A stretch of DNA of 64,000 nt from Epiperipatus broadwayi (GCA_028023455.1 JAQFVV010000020.1:10339092-10403091); one strand, 5' to 3'; numbered from the stretch's first letter, positions 1 through 10,985 are shown. Notes: generated by a model from the sequence alone, not told the origin. Numbers and translations are program-made.

Positions 1-254
1 TTTTTTTTTCTAGTTTCGTATAATTAATTACTATAACTTGTTATTAATGTGGTTACAATACCAAATGACGCAAATAATTTGTGAATAAAAATATAAAACT
101 TTAAATTAAAAGCAGATACATTTAGTAGTATATACACTAAATTCTCTATCCAAATGAGCCTTGTATTTTCAGAGTTTACAATTCAGAATTTGCCTATTAT
201 ATAACACCAGAATGAGGTAACAGATCCTTAAATGTTCTCATTCATAATGATTAA

Positions 255-468
255 TATATAGGGTTTGAACTCAGACTATCACACGACCCTCAACCATCCA
301 TGCTATCCCATACCGATGATACATTTAATCATGCACATGTTGAAAAGATAAATAATCACCAATAGACTATTTCGTGCTAATCCGGCACTCGTCAGTTGGT
401 CCAGATTATCATCTCCACACATATATACAATCAAAGCTCAGCTTATATTAAGATAGCCAAAGCAATAG
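255..468 (-). repeat. Family B ribozyme repeat, truncated copy
   Basis: This is a diverged copy of the dispersed repeat seen at 11575-12515, 25128-25555, 27666-28070, 47276-47672 and 50408-50835. On the minus strand it reads, in order, a TTAATATAAGCTGAG-like segment, a GGACCAACTGACGA ribozyme core, a GATTATTTATCTTTTCAACATG segment and the terminal GAGTTCAAACCC-like block. The part that lies beyond the AATATAAG segment in full copies is missing, so the copy is truncated at about 468. No coding potential is visible. Confidence 0.75.
358..400 (-). ncRNA. Hammerhead ribozyme motif, family B, nearly intact
   Basis: Read on the minus strand: ACCAA (stem I), CUGACGA (core; position 7 may be any base), GUGC / GCAC stem II with a 7-nt loop, GAAA, then AUAG-U-CUAU as stem III. 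One base seems to be missing between stem III and the 3' stem I strand (U then GGU instead of A then UUGGU), so cleavage is uncertain. All other core residues are present. This family-B copy keeps both CpGs of the core. Confidence 0.45.
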
Positions 469-799
469 AATATAGTAACAAACTAAAAGTACTTAATTAT
501 CAATAATAATTTGTATTGCTTGTCAATCTTTTTAAGACATTTTATTAAATTATTATATATTTGATGATTTATTCACAAGCTATCAAAGACTAACTTAATT
601 CTGCCTTGTAAATCTAAATAGAAGTTGATTCAAATAAAGTTGCGTGAACATTTACGCTGATGTGAGATTCACTCTTATAGTTATCATTGTTCTAATCCTA
701 ATGTATTGCGTATTTAATATCTTAAAGAGCAGATGAAAGTTGATTCAATTTTTCATCTGTAGAATGAATGATTTTTGCTACTAAAGAGCACTGCATTAA

Positions 800-907
800 G
801 TCAAGCGTTGTTAGCCGAGAGGTCATCGCACCCGCTTCGCAAGCAAGTATTGGTGGCAGACGGGTGTGGGTTCGCGTCCCGGGCGATGCTATGACATATA
901 AAAAAAA
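800..907 (+). mobile_element. tRNA-derived SINE (mini-SINE), copy 1
   Basis: The element consists of almost nothing but a tRNA-like head: an A box TTAGCCGAGAGG (811-822), a B box GGTTCGCGTCC (869-879) and a stretch between them long enough for a class II (Leu/Ser-type) variable arm. The ends GUCAAGC / GCUAUGAC can pair as an acceptor stem with a bulge. A short ATATAAA(n) tail follows. It is flanked by a direct repeat AAAGAGCACTGCATTAA (783-799 and 908-924), a perfect 17-bp target-site duplication if the last A residues are counted. That shows LINE-type retrotransposition, and the intact TSD suggests a young copy. Confidence 0.88.
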
Positions 908-924
908 AAAGAGCACTGCATTAA

Positions 925-1711
925 CACAGCCAGCATTTAAGATGTTTATCATCTAAGAGTTATTCATTTAACAGTATTGTAAAATTCTATTGTTATATAT
1001 TTGATAACTTATAAATTGTTATAATTATTAAAAAGATTCATGAGATGACAATCGAAGTTCGTGTGATTTTAAAAACCCAACTAGAATGATAATTTTTTTT
1101 ACTAAATTTAATTCAGGGAACATTAAAAATATATATGAAAAATTGAAAATAAGTGAAAAAACAACATGTCATATAAAATAGTTTCTCTTTAGATGAAGTC
1201 AAATAAGTTAGATGTCCAAAGACTCTCTTAGCTAAATTAAAATATTTATCATCTCTGTAAATAATATATATCATTTTACATCTATCTACTTCTTTTATCT
1301 TAATACTTCAATCAACATATCATTCTTCTACCACTGACATATTTTTTTCATCTCCTCTCATTTTAATACAAGATGTTTTCTTAGTTCCAATACCCTGTCT
1401 CATAATCCCTGTTTTGCCATAAAAATCTAAACAAAAAAAAAAAAACAGCTTTATTCCTTCACCTATATGTTATTTCCATACTCTAACATAATTTATTATG
1501 ATCTTTCAGCATCCTACAATTCAAAATACAAGTTGAATACTTTCCCTCCCATCTCTATATAAACACATTTACAACTTTAATTTTTATTCTGCTATTGCTT
1601 ACATTTCTTTGTATCCAAAAACTCCAGTCCTTAAACCAAATAACAATAAGCTCATTTTAGTATCATCACAAATCCTTTCACAGTTTATATAATTTGTATT
1701 CATAAATATAT
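925..1711. other. AT-rich DNA, no feature recognised
   Basis: Only short A/T homopolymers and chance ORFs are visible. No motif, splice pattern or repeat boundary could be supported. Confidence 0.5.
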
Positions 1712-1722
1712 AAAGAGCAATG

Positions 1723-1839
1723 CTTTTTTTTTTTCATATGTCATAGCATCGGCCGGGAGGCGAACCCACAACAACCGTCTGCAACCAACTACTTGTTTGC
1801 AAGGCTGCTGCACTGACCTCTCAGCTAACAACGCTTGAC
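1723..1839 (-). mobile_element. tRNA-derived SINE, copy 2
   Basis: This is an inverted copy of the same SINE: poly-T, CATATGTCATAGCATCGGCC, the complement of the B box (GGGAGGCGAACCC) and the complement of the A box (CCTCTCAGCTAACAA), ending CGCTTGAC. It is flanked by AAAGAGCAATG (1712-1722) and AAAAAGCAATG (1840-1850), an 11-bp target duplication with one mismatch. A 3-base insertion (ACAACAACC) distinguishes it from the other copies. Confidence 0.87.
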
Positions 1840-1850
1840 AAAAAGCAATG

Positions 1851-2322
1851 ATTTTTTATGATATGATTTGTGATATTTTCAAGAGGAGTTTGCAAAAAAA
1901 TACAGTTATAAGCTTTTACAGTTAAAATAAAAAAAATAATTTCTCAGGTTTGTTTGTGTCTAATTCAGCTTTTGAAATTTACTGCCCACATTAAAATCAA
2001 ACAAATGTAAAAATCGTTTATGAAAACAAATGTTTTAGCAGCAAAAAAAAAAATTAAAAACAAAAAATTCCTCTCTTAACTCTGGACAATACAGCTAATA
2101 GTTGGTTGATAAGATTACGATAGCCCTGCACCTATGCCTAATTTACTTTAAAAAAGAATCTAATTTCATTGTAAATGTGACTAATGAGAAATAACAGCAG
2201 AAAATTATTATCTGCCAATAGAAATGAGCCAAGATAGATTAATAAAGAATTATAACTTATCAAACAAAGGATTCTACAGCATAATACGTATAATAAACAG
2301 AAACGTGTCAACAGCTAACTAG
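1851..2322. other. AT-rich DNA, no feature recognised
   Basis: No coding, RNA or repeat signal was recognised. The stretch ends where the diverged tandem array begins. Confidence 0.45.
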
Positions 2323-3215
2323 TCATTATATATAATTACTTTAACCACCTTTACTCTTGTAGCATTATGAGAAAATACTTCAATAGCTGTTGTCAAGGCT
2401 ATCTTATGAATAAATAAAAAATGGAATGCAGTTATCTCTTCTTTGTCTATGATCTTCAATACAGTGTAATGTAACCAATAGATAATAGCACAAAATTTAT
2501 TATAAAACTTACCAAAAAGTTTTTAAAAAACTATCTAGTTCAGCCAAAATTAAAGTTTGCAAATAAATTAATAGATAATTTTATAATCATTTTTACAACC
2601 TATGAATCAAGCTATTCTTCAATACAATATATAAAAATAAACTGGAAAATGTTGCAAATTAACTAATCATAATGTATAATTACTTCAGTCACAGCTTTCA
2701 TGCTTATAACATTACCAAAATATATTTCAGCAACAACTGGCAGATCAGTATTATGAATAGGTAAAAAATAAAGTCCTCAATTTCCATCTTTGTGTAAGAT
2801 CTTAAATAGACTCGAAGTGTGATCCCTGACAGATAATGGTATGAAATTATAAATCTGTCATGATGTTTAAAGAAAATACATACCAAACAAGAAATATTAA
2901 ATGTTTGATTAATAAAATAATAATTTTATAACCACAACACAATATATTAAATAAATCAAAATATATAATTATTTTAATATCTTGCTTATAATGTTGCTAG
3001 AAAATATTTCAGTAGTCACTACCAATACAGCATTAGAATAAGTGAAAATGGAGTTCTCAATTCCCATACTTGTCTAAAATCTTAAATAAAACAAATATAA
3101 TCGATGATAAATAATGGCATGAAATTAGAATCTGCTGAAAAGTTTTAAAAACCTTTATACAAATTAGCCAAGTTTAAATGTTTCTATCAAATTCTTATTA
3201 ATTGATTTGGAAGAT
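2323..3215 (+). repeat. Diverged tandem repeat, three units of about 290-350 bp
   Basis: Three successive units share the same order of landmarks. Each has TATAATTA(C/T)TT..A, then (C)TTGTAGC/CTTATAAC ATTA, AAATA.TTCA.TAG, TATGAATA...AAAAA, a TCTTAAATA segment, GATAATGGTATGAAATTA-like text and a closing ATACAAATTAGCC-like text. Units start near 2323, 2669 and 2960. Divergence between units is high, so this is an old tandem duplication, not a young satellite. No ORF is shared by the units. Confidence 0.6.
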
Positions 3216-3278
3216 TTATAACTTCACACTGTTAATTGTTATTGGTTACATGTAATGTGTATTTAAGATCTTAGACAA

Positions 3279-4147
3279 AAGTTGGGGTAGTAGTGGAGAT
3301 AATGTACTGCCACTGCTAGAGACCATTTCTGCATAAACACACAGAAATTTCCATAGTAGGGGCCCAAAAGCAGCAATGTTTGTTCCAGCCACTAGGTGGC
3401 GCTGTTCACCATGGGTAAATTTAGAGTGGGGAATGTAAAAGAAAGTGGCTAACAGGTTTATCTGGGCATAATTGCTGAGATATTCTTGACTTTGTTTAAG
3501 GAGAAGCCATAATACATCACATCACATCACATCACAGGAACATTCCACCAGCTAGCTGGCAACAAAAATGCCCGCTTGGTGGTGCTGGTTGCCATGTGTA
3601 AGCCCATTTAGTTTATGTCATCTGCTACCAGCAACTACCAAGATTCTAGCCCACTATGCGGCGCTGTTCACCAACGCTATGCATGGAAAACCTGTGCACT
3701 CTAACCATAATATTATTGCAAGGTTAATGTCTATGTACGTATTACTTAAGAAATAAATAGGGTGTAATTTAAAGGTGTGAATAATATCTCTTAAGTAATA
3801 TGTGCATAGACGTTAACCTTGCAATAATATTGCGGTTAGAGTGTGCAGTTTTCCATGCGTAGTGTGGAGAAACAGTGCTGCATAGTGGGCTAGAATCTTG
3901 GTAGTTGCTGGTAGCAGATAACGTAAGCTAAATGGGCTTACGCATGGCAACCAGTGCCACCAAGCAGGCTAGCTTTGGTGCCAGCTAGCTGGTGGAATGT
4001 TCCTGTGCTTAAGCATGGTGAACAGTGCCACCTAGTGTTTGGAACAAGCATTGCTGCTTTTGGGCCCCTACTGTGGATATTTCTGCATATTTATGCAGAA
4101 ATGGCGTCTTTAGCAGTGGCAGTACACTATCTCCACTACTACTGTCT
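3279..4147. repeat. Foldback (inverted-repeat) element, about 870 bp
   Basis: The left arm begins GTAGTAGTGGAGATAATGTA and the right arm ends with its complement (TACACTATCTCCACTACTAC). The arms carry the same modules in opposite order: the GGGGCCC..AAAAGCAGCAATG segment, the CTAGGTGGCGCTGTTCACC segment, the GCTAGCTGG..AACATTCC segment, and the AACCTTGCAATAATATTG segment near the centre (about 3700-3840). The left arm holds an additional stretch of about 120 bp and a short (CATCA)n microsatellite at about 3514-3536. ORFs within the arms are artefacts of the repeat. No clear target duplication was found at the ends. Confidence 0.75.
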
Positions 4148-5084
4148 ATTATATTAATGTCTAAATATCTAAGATTTCATCATTTGCAAAAATAACACTA
4201 ATCACTAGTATGTATAGGGGACTGCATTTGCCTAAACCAGCTGTACACTCATTAAAAAATTTTTGGAAAATAATATACACTCAAAATTTTAAATTTTACA
4301 AAAAGTTTATTATTCTGAATATAATACTAATAAATTATTAGTTCAACTAGTTGTTTTCTGATTGTATTCTGTAAATTAACTCATAGATACAAACAGAGAA
4401 TCTTATTGTGTTCTCCTGCTATTGAACAATTTATATACTTTTCAGTCTTAATATATATGTGCACATGGTTCTTTATGGTATTGAATTATAAAACTGCATT
4501 TTCCTTCACTGCACTTTATTTTACTTTGTTAACTCTTTTCCAATAAGTTTTCACTATCATACTCTTTTTGACATATTACACCAATCACACACTGCTGCAA
4601 GTGCTGTACTGCTCACATTATACACTGTGTACCATTCTACTGTCACAATTCTAGGTATTAGTCTTGCTTTGAATGACCTAATTTGCATAAAGTTTCATTA
4701 TTATCTTCTTGCAAATTAGCATATCTAGTTTATTTTTGTATTTGCATAATTTTACTTATTGTACATATTAATTTTTTTTACAGTGAATTTTTAATTCTTT
4801 TAATATTGACTAATTTTATATGCATAGACTCATGCAAATGTATTTATTATTGTATACAGTTTTTAGTCAAATATAGCAATAACTATAGTGGCTGTTTTTT
4901 AATATAAAACAATAATTAAGGCCAAACAATATTTTATATGAAACTATTATTTTTTTATAACTTATTTTATCATAAGTTGTTAATTATTTTTGCTTATTTT
5001 ATTCTATAATTTTATTAAGTTTTAAAAAATGTAAATAATAAATAAGATATGGAATGTATATATTTTAGATTATTACAAATAAAT
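4148..5084. other. AT-rich DNA, no feature recognised
   Basis: A few CTTGCAAATTAGC / TTTGCATAA strings recur, but no gene, RNA or element boundary is supported. Confidence 0.45.
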
Positions 5085-5450
5085 CAAGTCAGATGTCAGA
5101 TGACCTAATTTAAACAAGCTTGAATTACAAATGTTTTATAAAGAGCTCGCAAATAAGCTCTTAACAAGCTTTGCTAAAACTATTAATATATGGTGTATCT
5201 GAACTTAGTTCAGTCCAATATGGCTATTTAAGTTAGATAGCTGGATTGGAAGAAATATGAATGCCTAAAAATTTCAGATTTTCTACTTAACAATTATCCA
5301 TTAGATAAAGTGCTGGGTTTGTCCTAGTATTTTTAATCTAATGTTTGAATATTCTGGCACCTCACTGACGAAGCCAGTAGCTGAAACTGGTCTGGGGTTG
5401 AGGATATTCTGCAAAGCTTGTTAAGAGCTTATTTGTGAGCTCTTTATAAA
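5085..5450 (+). repeat. Family A-short ribozyme repeat with inverted ends
   Basis: The copy starts with AAGTCAGATGTCAGATGACC, a motif that recurs next to the other A-short copies (10745, 13706-13740, 26966-27000 and 40715-40745, usually as GATGTCACATGACC). Inverted repeats of about 32 bp follow: AGAGCTCGCAAATAAGCTCT..AACAAGCTTTG at 5141-5172 and its complement at 5413-5447. Between them, just before the right arm, lies the hammerhead motif 5359-5398. No ORF is present, so this is a non-autonomous ribozyme-bearing repeat. Confidence 0.7.
5359..5398 (+). ncRNA. Hammerhead ribozyme motif, family A (core intact)
   Basis: ACCUCA (stem I) is followed by CUGACGA (core, position 7 variable), AGC-CAGUA-GCU (3-bp stem II), GAA, ACU/GGU (stem III with no loop, one U.G pair) and C17 of the GUC cleavage triplet. 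UGGGGU then pairs with the first ACCUCA over six positions (one U.G). Every residue of the known hammerhead core (CUGANGA, GAAA, NUH) is present. Stem III is minimal, as in hammerheads of Penelope-like elements and retrozymes, which may act as dimers. Confidence 0.75.
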
Positions 5451-6202
5451 AAAAATTAGATTATCTATAAAATGTTTACTTTTAATTCATAAAACATATC
5501 ACTTGGTGTTTGGCCTATTAAATTTTTCAAAGTAGTTTACAAGAATTTTGATTTAGCATATATACAAATTTATATTATCCAGAGTTACAAATTGTGCAAG
5601 TGTAGAAAAAAAAAGGTGAATCAATGATATAAAATATGATATAATGTACAATAATCAAAATTTTGACGATTGTTATTATATTTTAAGATACATTTCTTAC
5701 TACTGGTTTTGTTAATGAGGTATACGATATTTGAATCACACATATACCCAACAGTCACATTTTTCTATATTATACATGTAAGTAATCTGAAATTCAACTA
5801 TCTAAGATTTTGAATCCATACCAACTTGCTCATATAACTTTATAGGTTTGACTTATATCAAACAGCAATATATTTTATATAAAAAAAAGAAAATAAAAAT
5901 GGCTTCTGAATATGTGCAAATATAATGCTTCTCACTGATAAAAAAAACCAATAGTATCATGAGTTTCCCAGCATGATTTTCCATTAGAGATGATAATCCA
6001 TTTAATTACTCTATCTAAAACCATAAATTGAAGACCTATATTGAAGACTTAAATAGACTATGAGTATTAGACAGAAGATCTGTTTCAGACTATTAGCTTT
6101 TATTGCTATGGGACAATAAATTTGCATACATCTAGAAGCCAATTTTACTTTTTTAAATATAAATATAGCTACCAGAAAAGTGACACATAGCTAAAACAAA
6201 AA
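5451..6202. other. AT-rich DNA, no feature recognised
   Basis: No recognisable element boundaries, conserved ORF or RNA motif. Confidence 0.45.
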
Positions 6203-6545
6203 TCACATGATCACTATCTTATACTAGTACATAACTGTTTATAAACAAAGCAAAACTCTCCATATAGTATTGCCACCCTGTGCTAACCAAGTAATCAATG
6301 AATGCCAGAAGGCTTGTGCATAAAATTCCTATCTAATGCCTACTCATCCAATATCCCCAGACTAGCTTCTGGCTTGTGGCCATCATCAGTGAGGAGCTTT
6401 GGCCACAAGCTAGAAACTAGTCTGGGGATATTGGATGAGTAGGCATTAGATAGGCAATTTTTATGCACAAGCCTTCCGGCATTCATTGATTACTCTGGTT
6501 AGCACAGGGTGGCAATACTGTATGGAGAGTTTTGCTTTGTTTAAA
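6203..6545. repeat. Family A palindromic element, copy at 6.2-6.5 kb
   Basis: Each arm runs from the outside in: TCACATGATCAC, GCAAAACTCTCCATACAGTA-like, GCCACCCTGTGCTAACC, CCAGAAGGCTTGTGCATAAA, CTACTCATCCAATATCCCC and a hammerhead segment. The second arm repeats this in opposite orientation. The minus-strand hammerhead (6354-6395) is nearly intact. In the plus-strand arm the CUGANGA half is missing and only the GGCCACAAGC..GAAACTAGTCTGGGGA half remains. Confidence 0.8.
6354..6395 (-). ncRNA. Hammerhead ribozyme motif, family A
   Basis: On the minus strand: UCCUCA, CUGAUGA, UGGC-CACAA-GCCA (4-bp stem II), GAA, GCUAGU, C, UGGGGA. Stem I (UCCUCA with UGGGGA) pairs over six positions. Position 15.1 is G rather than the usual A, giving a G.U pair at the cleavage-site end of stem III, which may lower activity. 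Confidence 0.65.
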
Positions 6546-7109
6546 CAAGAATGTTGGCATGATTTTAAAATTTTGATTGTTGAGTTTCAAATTATTAGCA
6601 TATATAATGCTTTAAATGTAAATGTGGCTGTTAATTTGATTACAAAATCTTCTAGTATCCAATGGTTATCAAGCTTATATTAGATGGTTCTAGAGTAGAG
6701 TAAGAGTGAATTACTACTTCTATTACAGTTGATATTATATTATTTGGTAACATTTAAAAATGAACACAATCCACAAAACTTTTGTGAACATGGAGAAGAG
6801 TTACAAAAGCTGAAGAGATTCCAGATTAAATTTGGAGTTTTTGAGGACCAAATAAATAAGTAATTTACCATAAATATGCAATAAGGTTTTTGTGAATTTC
6901 TAAAAACAAAAAATGCTCATTGTATATAAATGTACTCTCATGATAAATATAAAAATCACTAAATATTAAAAAAAATGCTTATACACATGCATAAAATATT
7001 TTTTTAATTACAGACATATATAAAGTTGTTGATTTTTTTTTTTAAAAAAATCCTTATTGCTTAATTATATACTATCTCGATGCTAGTAAATAAAATTAAA
7101 TATTACATA

Positions 7110-7320
7110 ATTTCTGAGGATTAACATGTAGTAAATCTAAAGATTTCGTGAGGATTAATATGCACAAAGAAAATAATGGAAGTTAAGTAAACAGAGAAAC
7201 ATGTTCAAACTATTAAACTGAGATGCTTTAGATTGGCCTATATAATTATAAAGGAGGTTCATTCTTATCTTTTCAAAAGCCTGTATCTTGTGTCTTAATT
7301 CGAGAGTTTCCTCAATACTC
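7110..7320 (+). repeat. Dispersed repeat shared with 28906-29115
   Basis: Two places in the window share the order AGATTTC(G/A)TGA, AATAATGGA, a GATGCTT(T/C)AGATTGGCCTATATAA core, TCTTATCTT and TATCTTGTGTC. The ATTGG plus TATATAA spacing looks like a core promoter of a mobile element, but no coding part is attached to either copy. Confidence 0.45.
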
Positions 7321-7548
7321 ATCAAGATATCACTGAGATACTATAAAAAAACAGTACAGTGGGGATGAAAAATCCTTACTGCTTAATTAAATTCTTAAAA
7401 GTAATATGAAATTTCATATAATTATAAATTTATTTTGCATAATCTTTCAATATGTATCTTATTTCCCCCCATTCAATGTTAATAAATAGTAAAACTGGTG
7501 TGATGGTAGTAGTAGTAATAATAATCAAATGGTTTGTTGTTTTTGAGC

Positions 7549-7975
7549 ATCACATGATTACCATTTCTTATGCTTCATAACTGTTATTAAAAGAGGCAAA
7601 ACTCTCCATACAGTAGTGCCACTCAGTATAAGCCAGAGTAATCAATGGATGCCAGAAGCTTGTGCTTAAAATCCTATCTAGTGCCTACTCATCCAATATC
7701 CTGTCTAGTTAGATCTATTTGCCATGCTTTCAGATCCAAGGCTCCTCACTGACAAAAGCCACAAGCTAGAAACTAGTCTGGGGATATCCTAAGATCTAGG
7801 TGCAGTACTTTCAGATCCAAGGCTGCTCACTGATGAAAGCCACAAGCAAGAAACTAGTCTGGGGATATTGGATGAGTAGGCACTAGATAGGAATTTTATG
7901 CACAAGTCTTCTGGCATCCACTGATTACTCTGGCTTGTACTGAATGGCACTACTGTATGGAGAGTTTTGCTTGTT
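7549..7975. repeat. Family A palindromic element, copy at 7.5-8.0 kb
   Basis: The outer modules are the same as in the 6.2-kb copy (TCACATGATTAC, GCAAAACTCTCCATACAGTA, CAGAAGCTTGTGC, CTACTCATCCAATATCC). The centre holds two plus-strand hammerhead remnants: one near 7744-7790 with CUGACAA (core G8 replaced by A) and one near 7823-7866 with an intact CUGAUGA and GAAACUAGUC but a stem I mismatch and a weak stem II. The left arm has lost its ribozyme. Confidence 0.75.
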
Positions 7976-7980
7976 TGTTT

Positions 7981-9538
7981 TGGAGCACTGAAAGTGTAGA
8001 TTAAATTGCAATTCATCATCTATAGTTTGCAAATCCACTACTTACTCACTATTAATCCACATAGACAATGAATTATTAAATCCAGTATTAAAAAAATTAC
8101 ATTTTATATAAAGAAATACCATTTATAGTGATTACAATCTACTTGAATCATGTCTTTTAACCATATACAGATGTCTGCAAGCATATTTCTAAAAAGAGTA
8201 CAAGCTCATGCTACCCAGTAAGAAATTGGAGATTATCATGCATATTTATAAAAAAAATTATCATAGTAATGTTTCCAGACACTGAGAAAATGTTTATATT
8301 ATTAGTGTTATAAATTTGCTAAAGCTTAAGTTATTTATGAGCATGTTAAACTTAATAGAAAAAAACAGTACATGGGTATTCCAATTTTCCAATTTTATTA
8401 AAATTGTATTCCAATTTTATTAAAATTAAATCTATATCTAAGATCAAAAGAAATGCAATAATTTCTAATATAATAAAAAAAAAGAATCATTTAATTATTT
8501 ATTGATAACTAGGTATCTGCAAAAAAAAATATGCATTAGTAAGCTAAATTTATGTAACATAAAGAATCTATGATATATTTCGTGTAATTTTCAGTCTTAC
8601 GTATTCTATGAAAACCTGCTTTTAAGAAATTTTATTAATGCAATCCCTATATTGGATTGGCTGACCTCATGATCTATAAGTAAAATGTATGGCTTTCATA
8701 TATGATTCATAATGATTAATCTCTCGATATTTAAAATGTTAAATTAATACACACAGAAACAATGAAAATGCTCTTCACTTGATAAGATAAAGCTCTATAG
8801 ACTAAATGGCCAAATATGGTTTTAATCATTGTCCACATGTTCATAAAATAAACAAACTTATATGTGTTTGAATTGACTAACACCATCATATATGTGATAT
8901 ACATGATCAGATTAATGTAAATGGGCTACTACTATGATTTCGGGAATGGGAAGTTATGTCTTCAATTTCCAGCAATAACTAATGTCTTAATGTAATTGAT
9001 ATGAAATTAATTGTTCTTTGTTTATATATACAAGTGTAACCTCTGATTTTGTTGACTGGTCTCCTTTGAGATTGATATGTAAATGTCCTTTTTTTTGTAA
9101 ATGATTCTTATGGTTTGTGAATAAAATTTCCTTTTGAAAGATAAATATATATTCAAATATGGCAATTTAAAATGTCTTCCCTCAAAATAAGATTAAATAA
9201 TATTTTATACTATAATGTTTCTAATATTACACATTAATAAAAAATTTGTTTGTTATCAGAAATATTCAAAATTAATATTTTATAAGTCTACCTTGATAAA
9301 AAGAATTTAAATCAAATTTAATTAGGTACTCTTAACATCTATATTTGAATTAAATTTTATTCTCACATATTATCAATATTTATTTCCTATATAAGAACTT
9401 AGGTCATAGATAAAATTGAAATGTTTTTATTGGCATAGCAATGATATATTATTGCTGTGATACAGAGGTTTAAAATGTCTTCACATTAAATGTGGTTATA
9501 TAATATATATATATATATATATATATTCAAATCAATAT
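7981..9538. other. AT-rich DNA with an (AT)n microsatellite
   Basis: No gene or RNA was recognised. A TA dinucleotide run lies at about 9499-9526. Small direct repeats (CCAATTTTATTAAAATT twice near 8384-8425) are the only other structure. Confidence 0.45.
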
Positions 9539-9551
9539 ATATATTAAAATA

Positions 9552-9798
9552 CAGTAAAATTCACAAATTATAGTTATTTTACTAGAGGTACTTTCGACTA
9601 TACATCTTGTTAATGAATCGGCAATCATCAAATGTTAAAATAACAGAATTTTGGGAGAACTAAACTAAATTAAATAATGGGTATTGTGAAAGGAAGTCTC
9701 ATTTTGATTATTCAATGTTATATAGTTGATAACGACTACAAAATGTATAGTTGAAAGTACTTCTAATAAAATAACTATAATTTATGTGAAATTTACTG
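9552..9798. mobile_element. Tc1/mariner-like MITE
   Basis: Terminal inverted repeats of roughly 60 bp start CAGTAAAATTCACA at the left and end TGTGAAATTTACTG at the right, each abutting a TA dinucleotide (9550-9551 and 9799-9800). The inverted similarity continues inward through AATTATAGTTATTTTA and GTACTTTC(G/A)ACTATACAT. It also continues outward through ATATATTAAAATA, so the true end may lie outside the TA. There is no transposase ORF. TA target use and CAGT ends suggest mobilisation by a Tc1/mariner-type enzyme. Confidence 0.65.
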
Positions 9799-9818
9799 TA
9801 TTTTAATATATATATTTA

Positions 9819-10744
9819 TTTGAATATTACATATATTTTGGAAAGAATACAGACATCAAACTTAATTTATTATATAGAAAGACAAGTAAAGAATAGGGTG
9901 GACCGCCCTATTCTTGTTAAATTCTGTCTTGTATTTACGATCTGATTGGCTGTTATAGTAATGAGCGTGAGAGGTTTTACAGTCTCTCAATTTAATTTCA
10001 ATACTGTTTGCGCTTTATAAAAATAAATATTATTTATTATATATATATTTCTAATTATACTTTTATAAGAAGCTTACAAAAGTTATGTTTATCTAGAAGT
10101 AAATAAGAGTATAAAATAATAATAATTGAATAGATTTATTGCTTGGAAGTTCATAAAAAATTTGAGTACCAAAAGAATTGGAATCATTACTGAGGACTTT
10201 GCACCCTAGTGTCTGACATCTACCAATATATGTAAATCACAAAAATATCTGAATGACATTACATAATTTAAAAATGTTTTGGATTACCTATTTTCCCTAC
10301 TAACTACATATGCATTCAGTAATCTCTTGTTCATTGTTTTATTTTAGAACAAATGTTTCAAATTTCAAATTAAACTCTAATCCTTTTGCTTAGAATTATG
10401 TAAAGTGAATTTTTATTCATTTACTATTTTTTTGATTGCTGCTATGCAAGTCTTCAGATATAATTTATTAATCTACTTCATTTAACAAAATATTGTAATC
10501 ACATTTATGTTACATATGTATGTAAAATAAAAAATTTAATGATATATTTTTAAAACAGTTTTAATAATATTTTATTAGTATTGATTTAAAGCAAATGTAG
10601 CCTTTTGTGCTTTTCAATTTGAATCAAAAGTTTTCAGAAATTAGGAAAAAAGGATCATATTTAAATTATTATTTAATTCAAAAACAATGACTATACATTA
10701 AATGCTATTTTAGAAATTTAAAAAATATATAGTCAATAAAAATT
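9819..10744. other. AT-rich DNA with one short perfect hairpin
   Basis: AGAATAGGGTG and CGCCCTATTCT form a compact hairpin at about 9890-9914, with an outer, weaker arm. Nothing else could be assigned. Confidence 0.4.
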
Positions 10745-10985
10745 AAAAGTCATATATCACATGACCTACTTTTTTTAAGTTTGTAAATAAAAAACAATAA
10801 GCTGAGCTAATTGCTCTAACAAGCTTTATTGATAAATGCCAGCAAGAGAAATCATTTTAAAATCTTTACGTAGAAATCATACCCCAACCTCAGACCAATG
10901 GTTTCATGCTTTGGCACTCCTCAGTAAGGTGCTAGGATAATTTCAGGCACTAGATCCAAAAATACCAACCCAAAGCAGGCATTTA
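10745..10985 (-). repeat. Family A-short ribozyme repeat with intact hammerhead
   Basis: The copy begins with a GTCATATATCACATGACCTA motif, contains CTAACAAGCTTTATT (compare CTTAACAAGCTTTG in the other A-short copies) and then carries a hammerhead on the minus strand at 10887-10930. No ORF is present. The right boundary is not defined. Confidence 0.65.
10887..10930 (-). ncRNA. Hammerhead ribozyme motif, family A, fully consensus
   Basis: This is the best hammerhead in the window. On the minus strand: ACCUUA, CUGAGGA, GUGC-CAAA-GCAU stem II, GAA, ACC-AUU-GGU stem III, C, UGAGGU. Stem I pairs over six positions (one U.G), stem II over four (one G.U) and stem III over three. All invariant residues, including the GUC triplet, are present. 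Its flanks belong to the same dispersed repeat as 5085-5450. Confidence 0.8.

Noticed and set aside
722-956. Overlapping ORFs on both strands at the first SINE
   Set aside because: They read through the SINE and its target duplications; no domain and no splice context.
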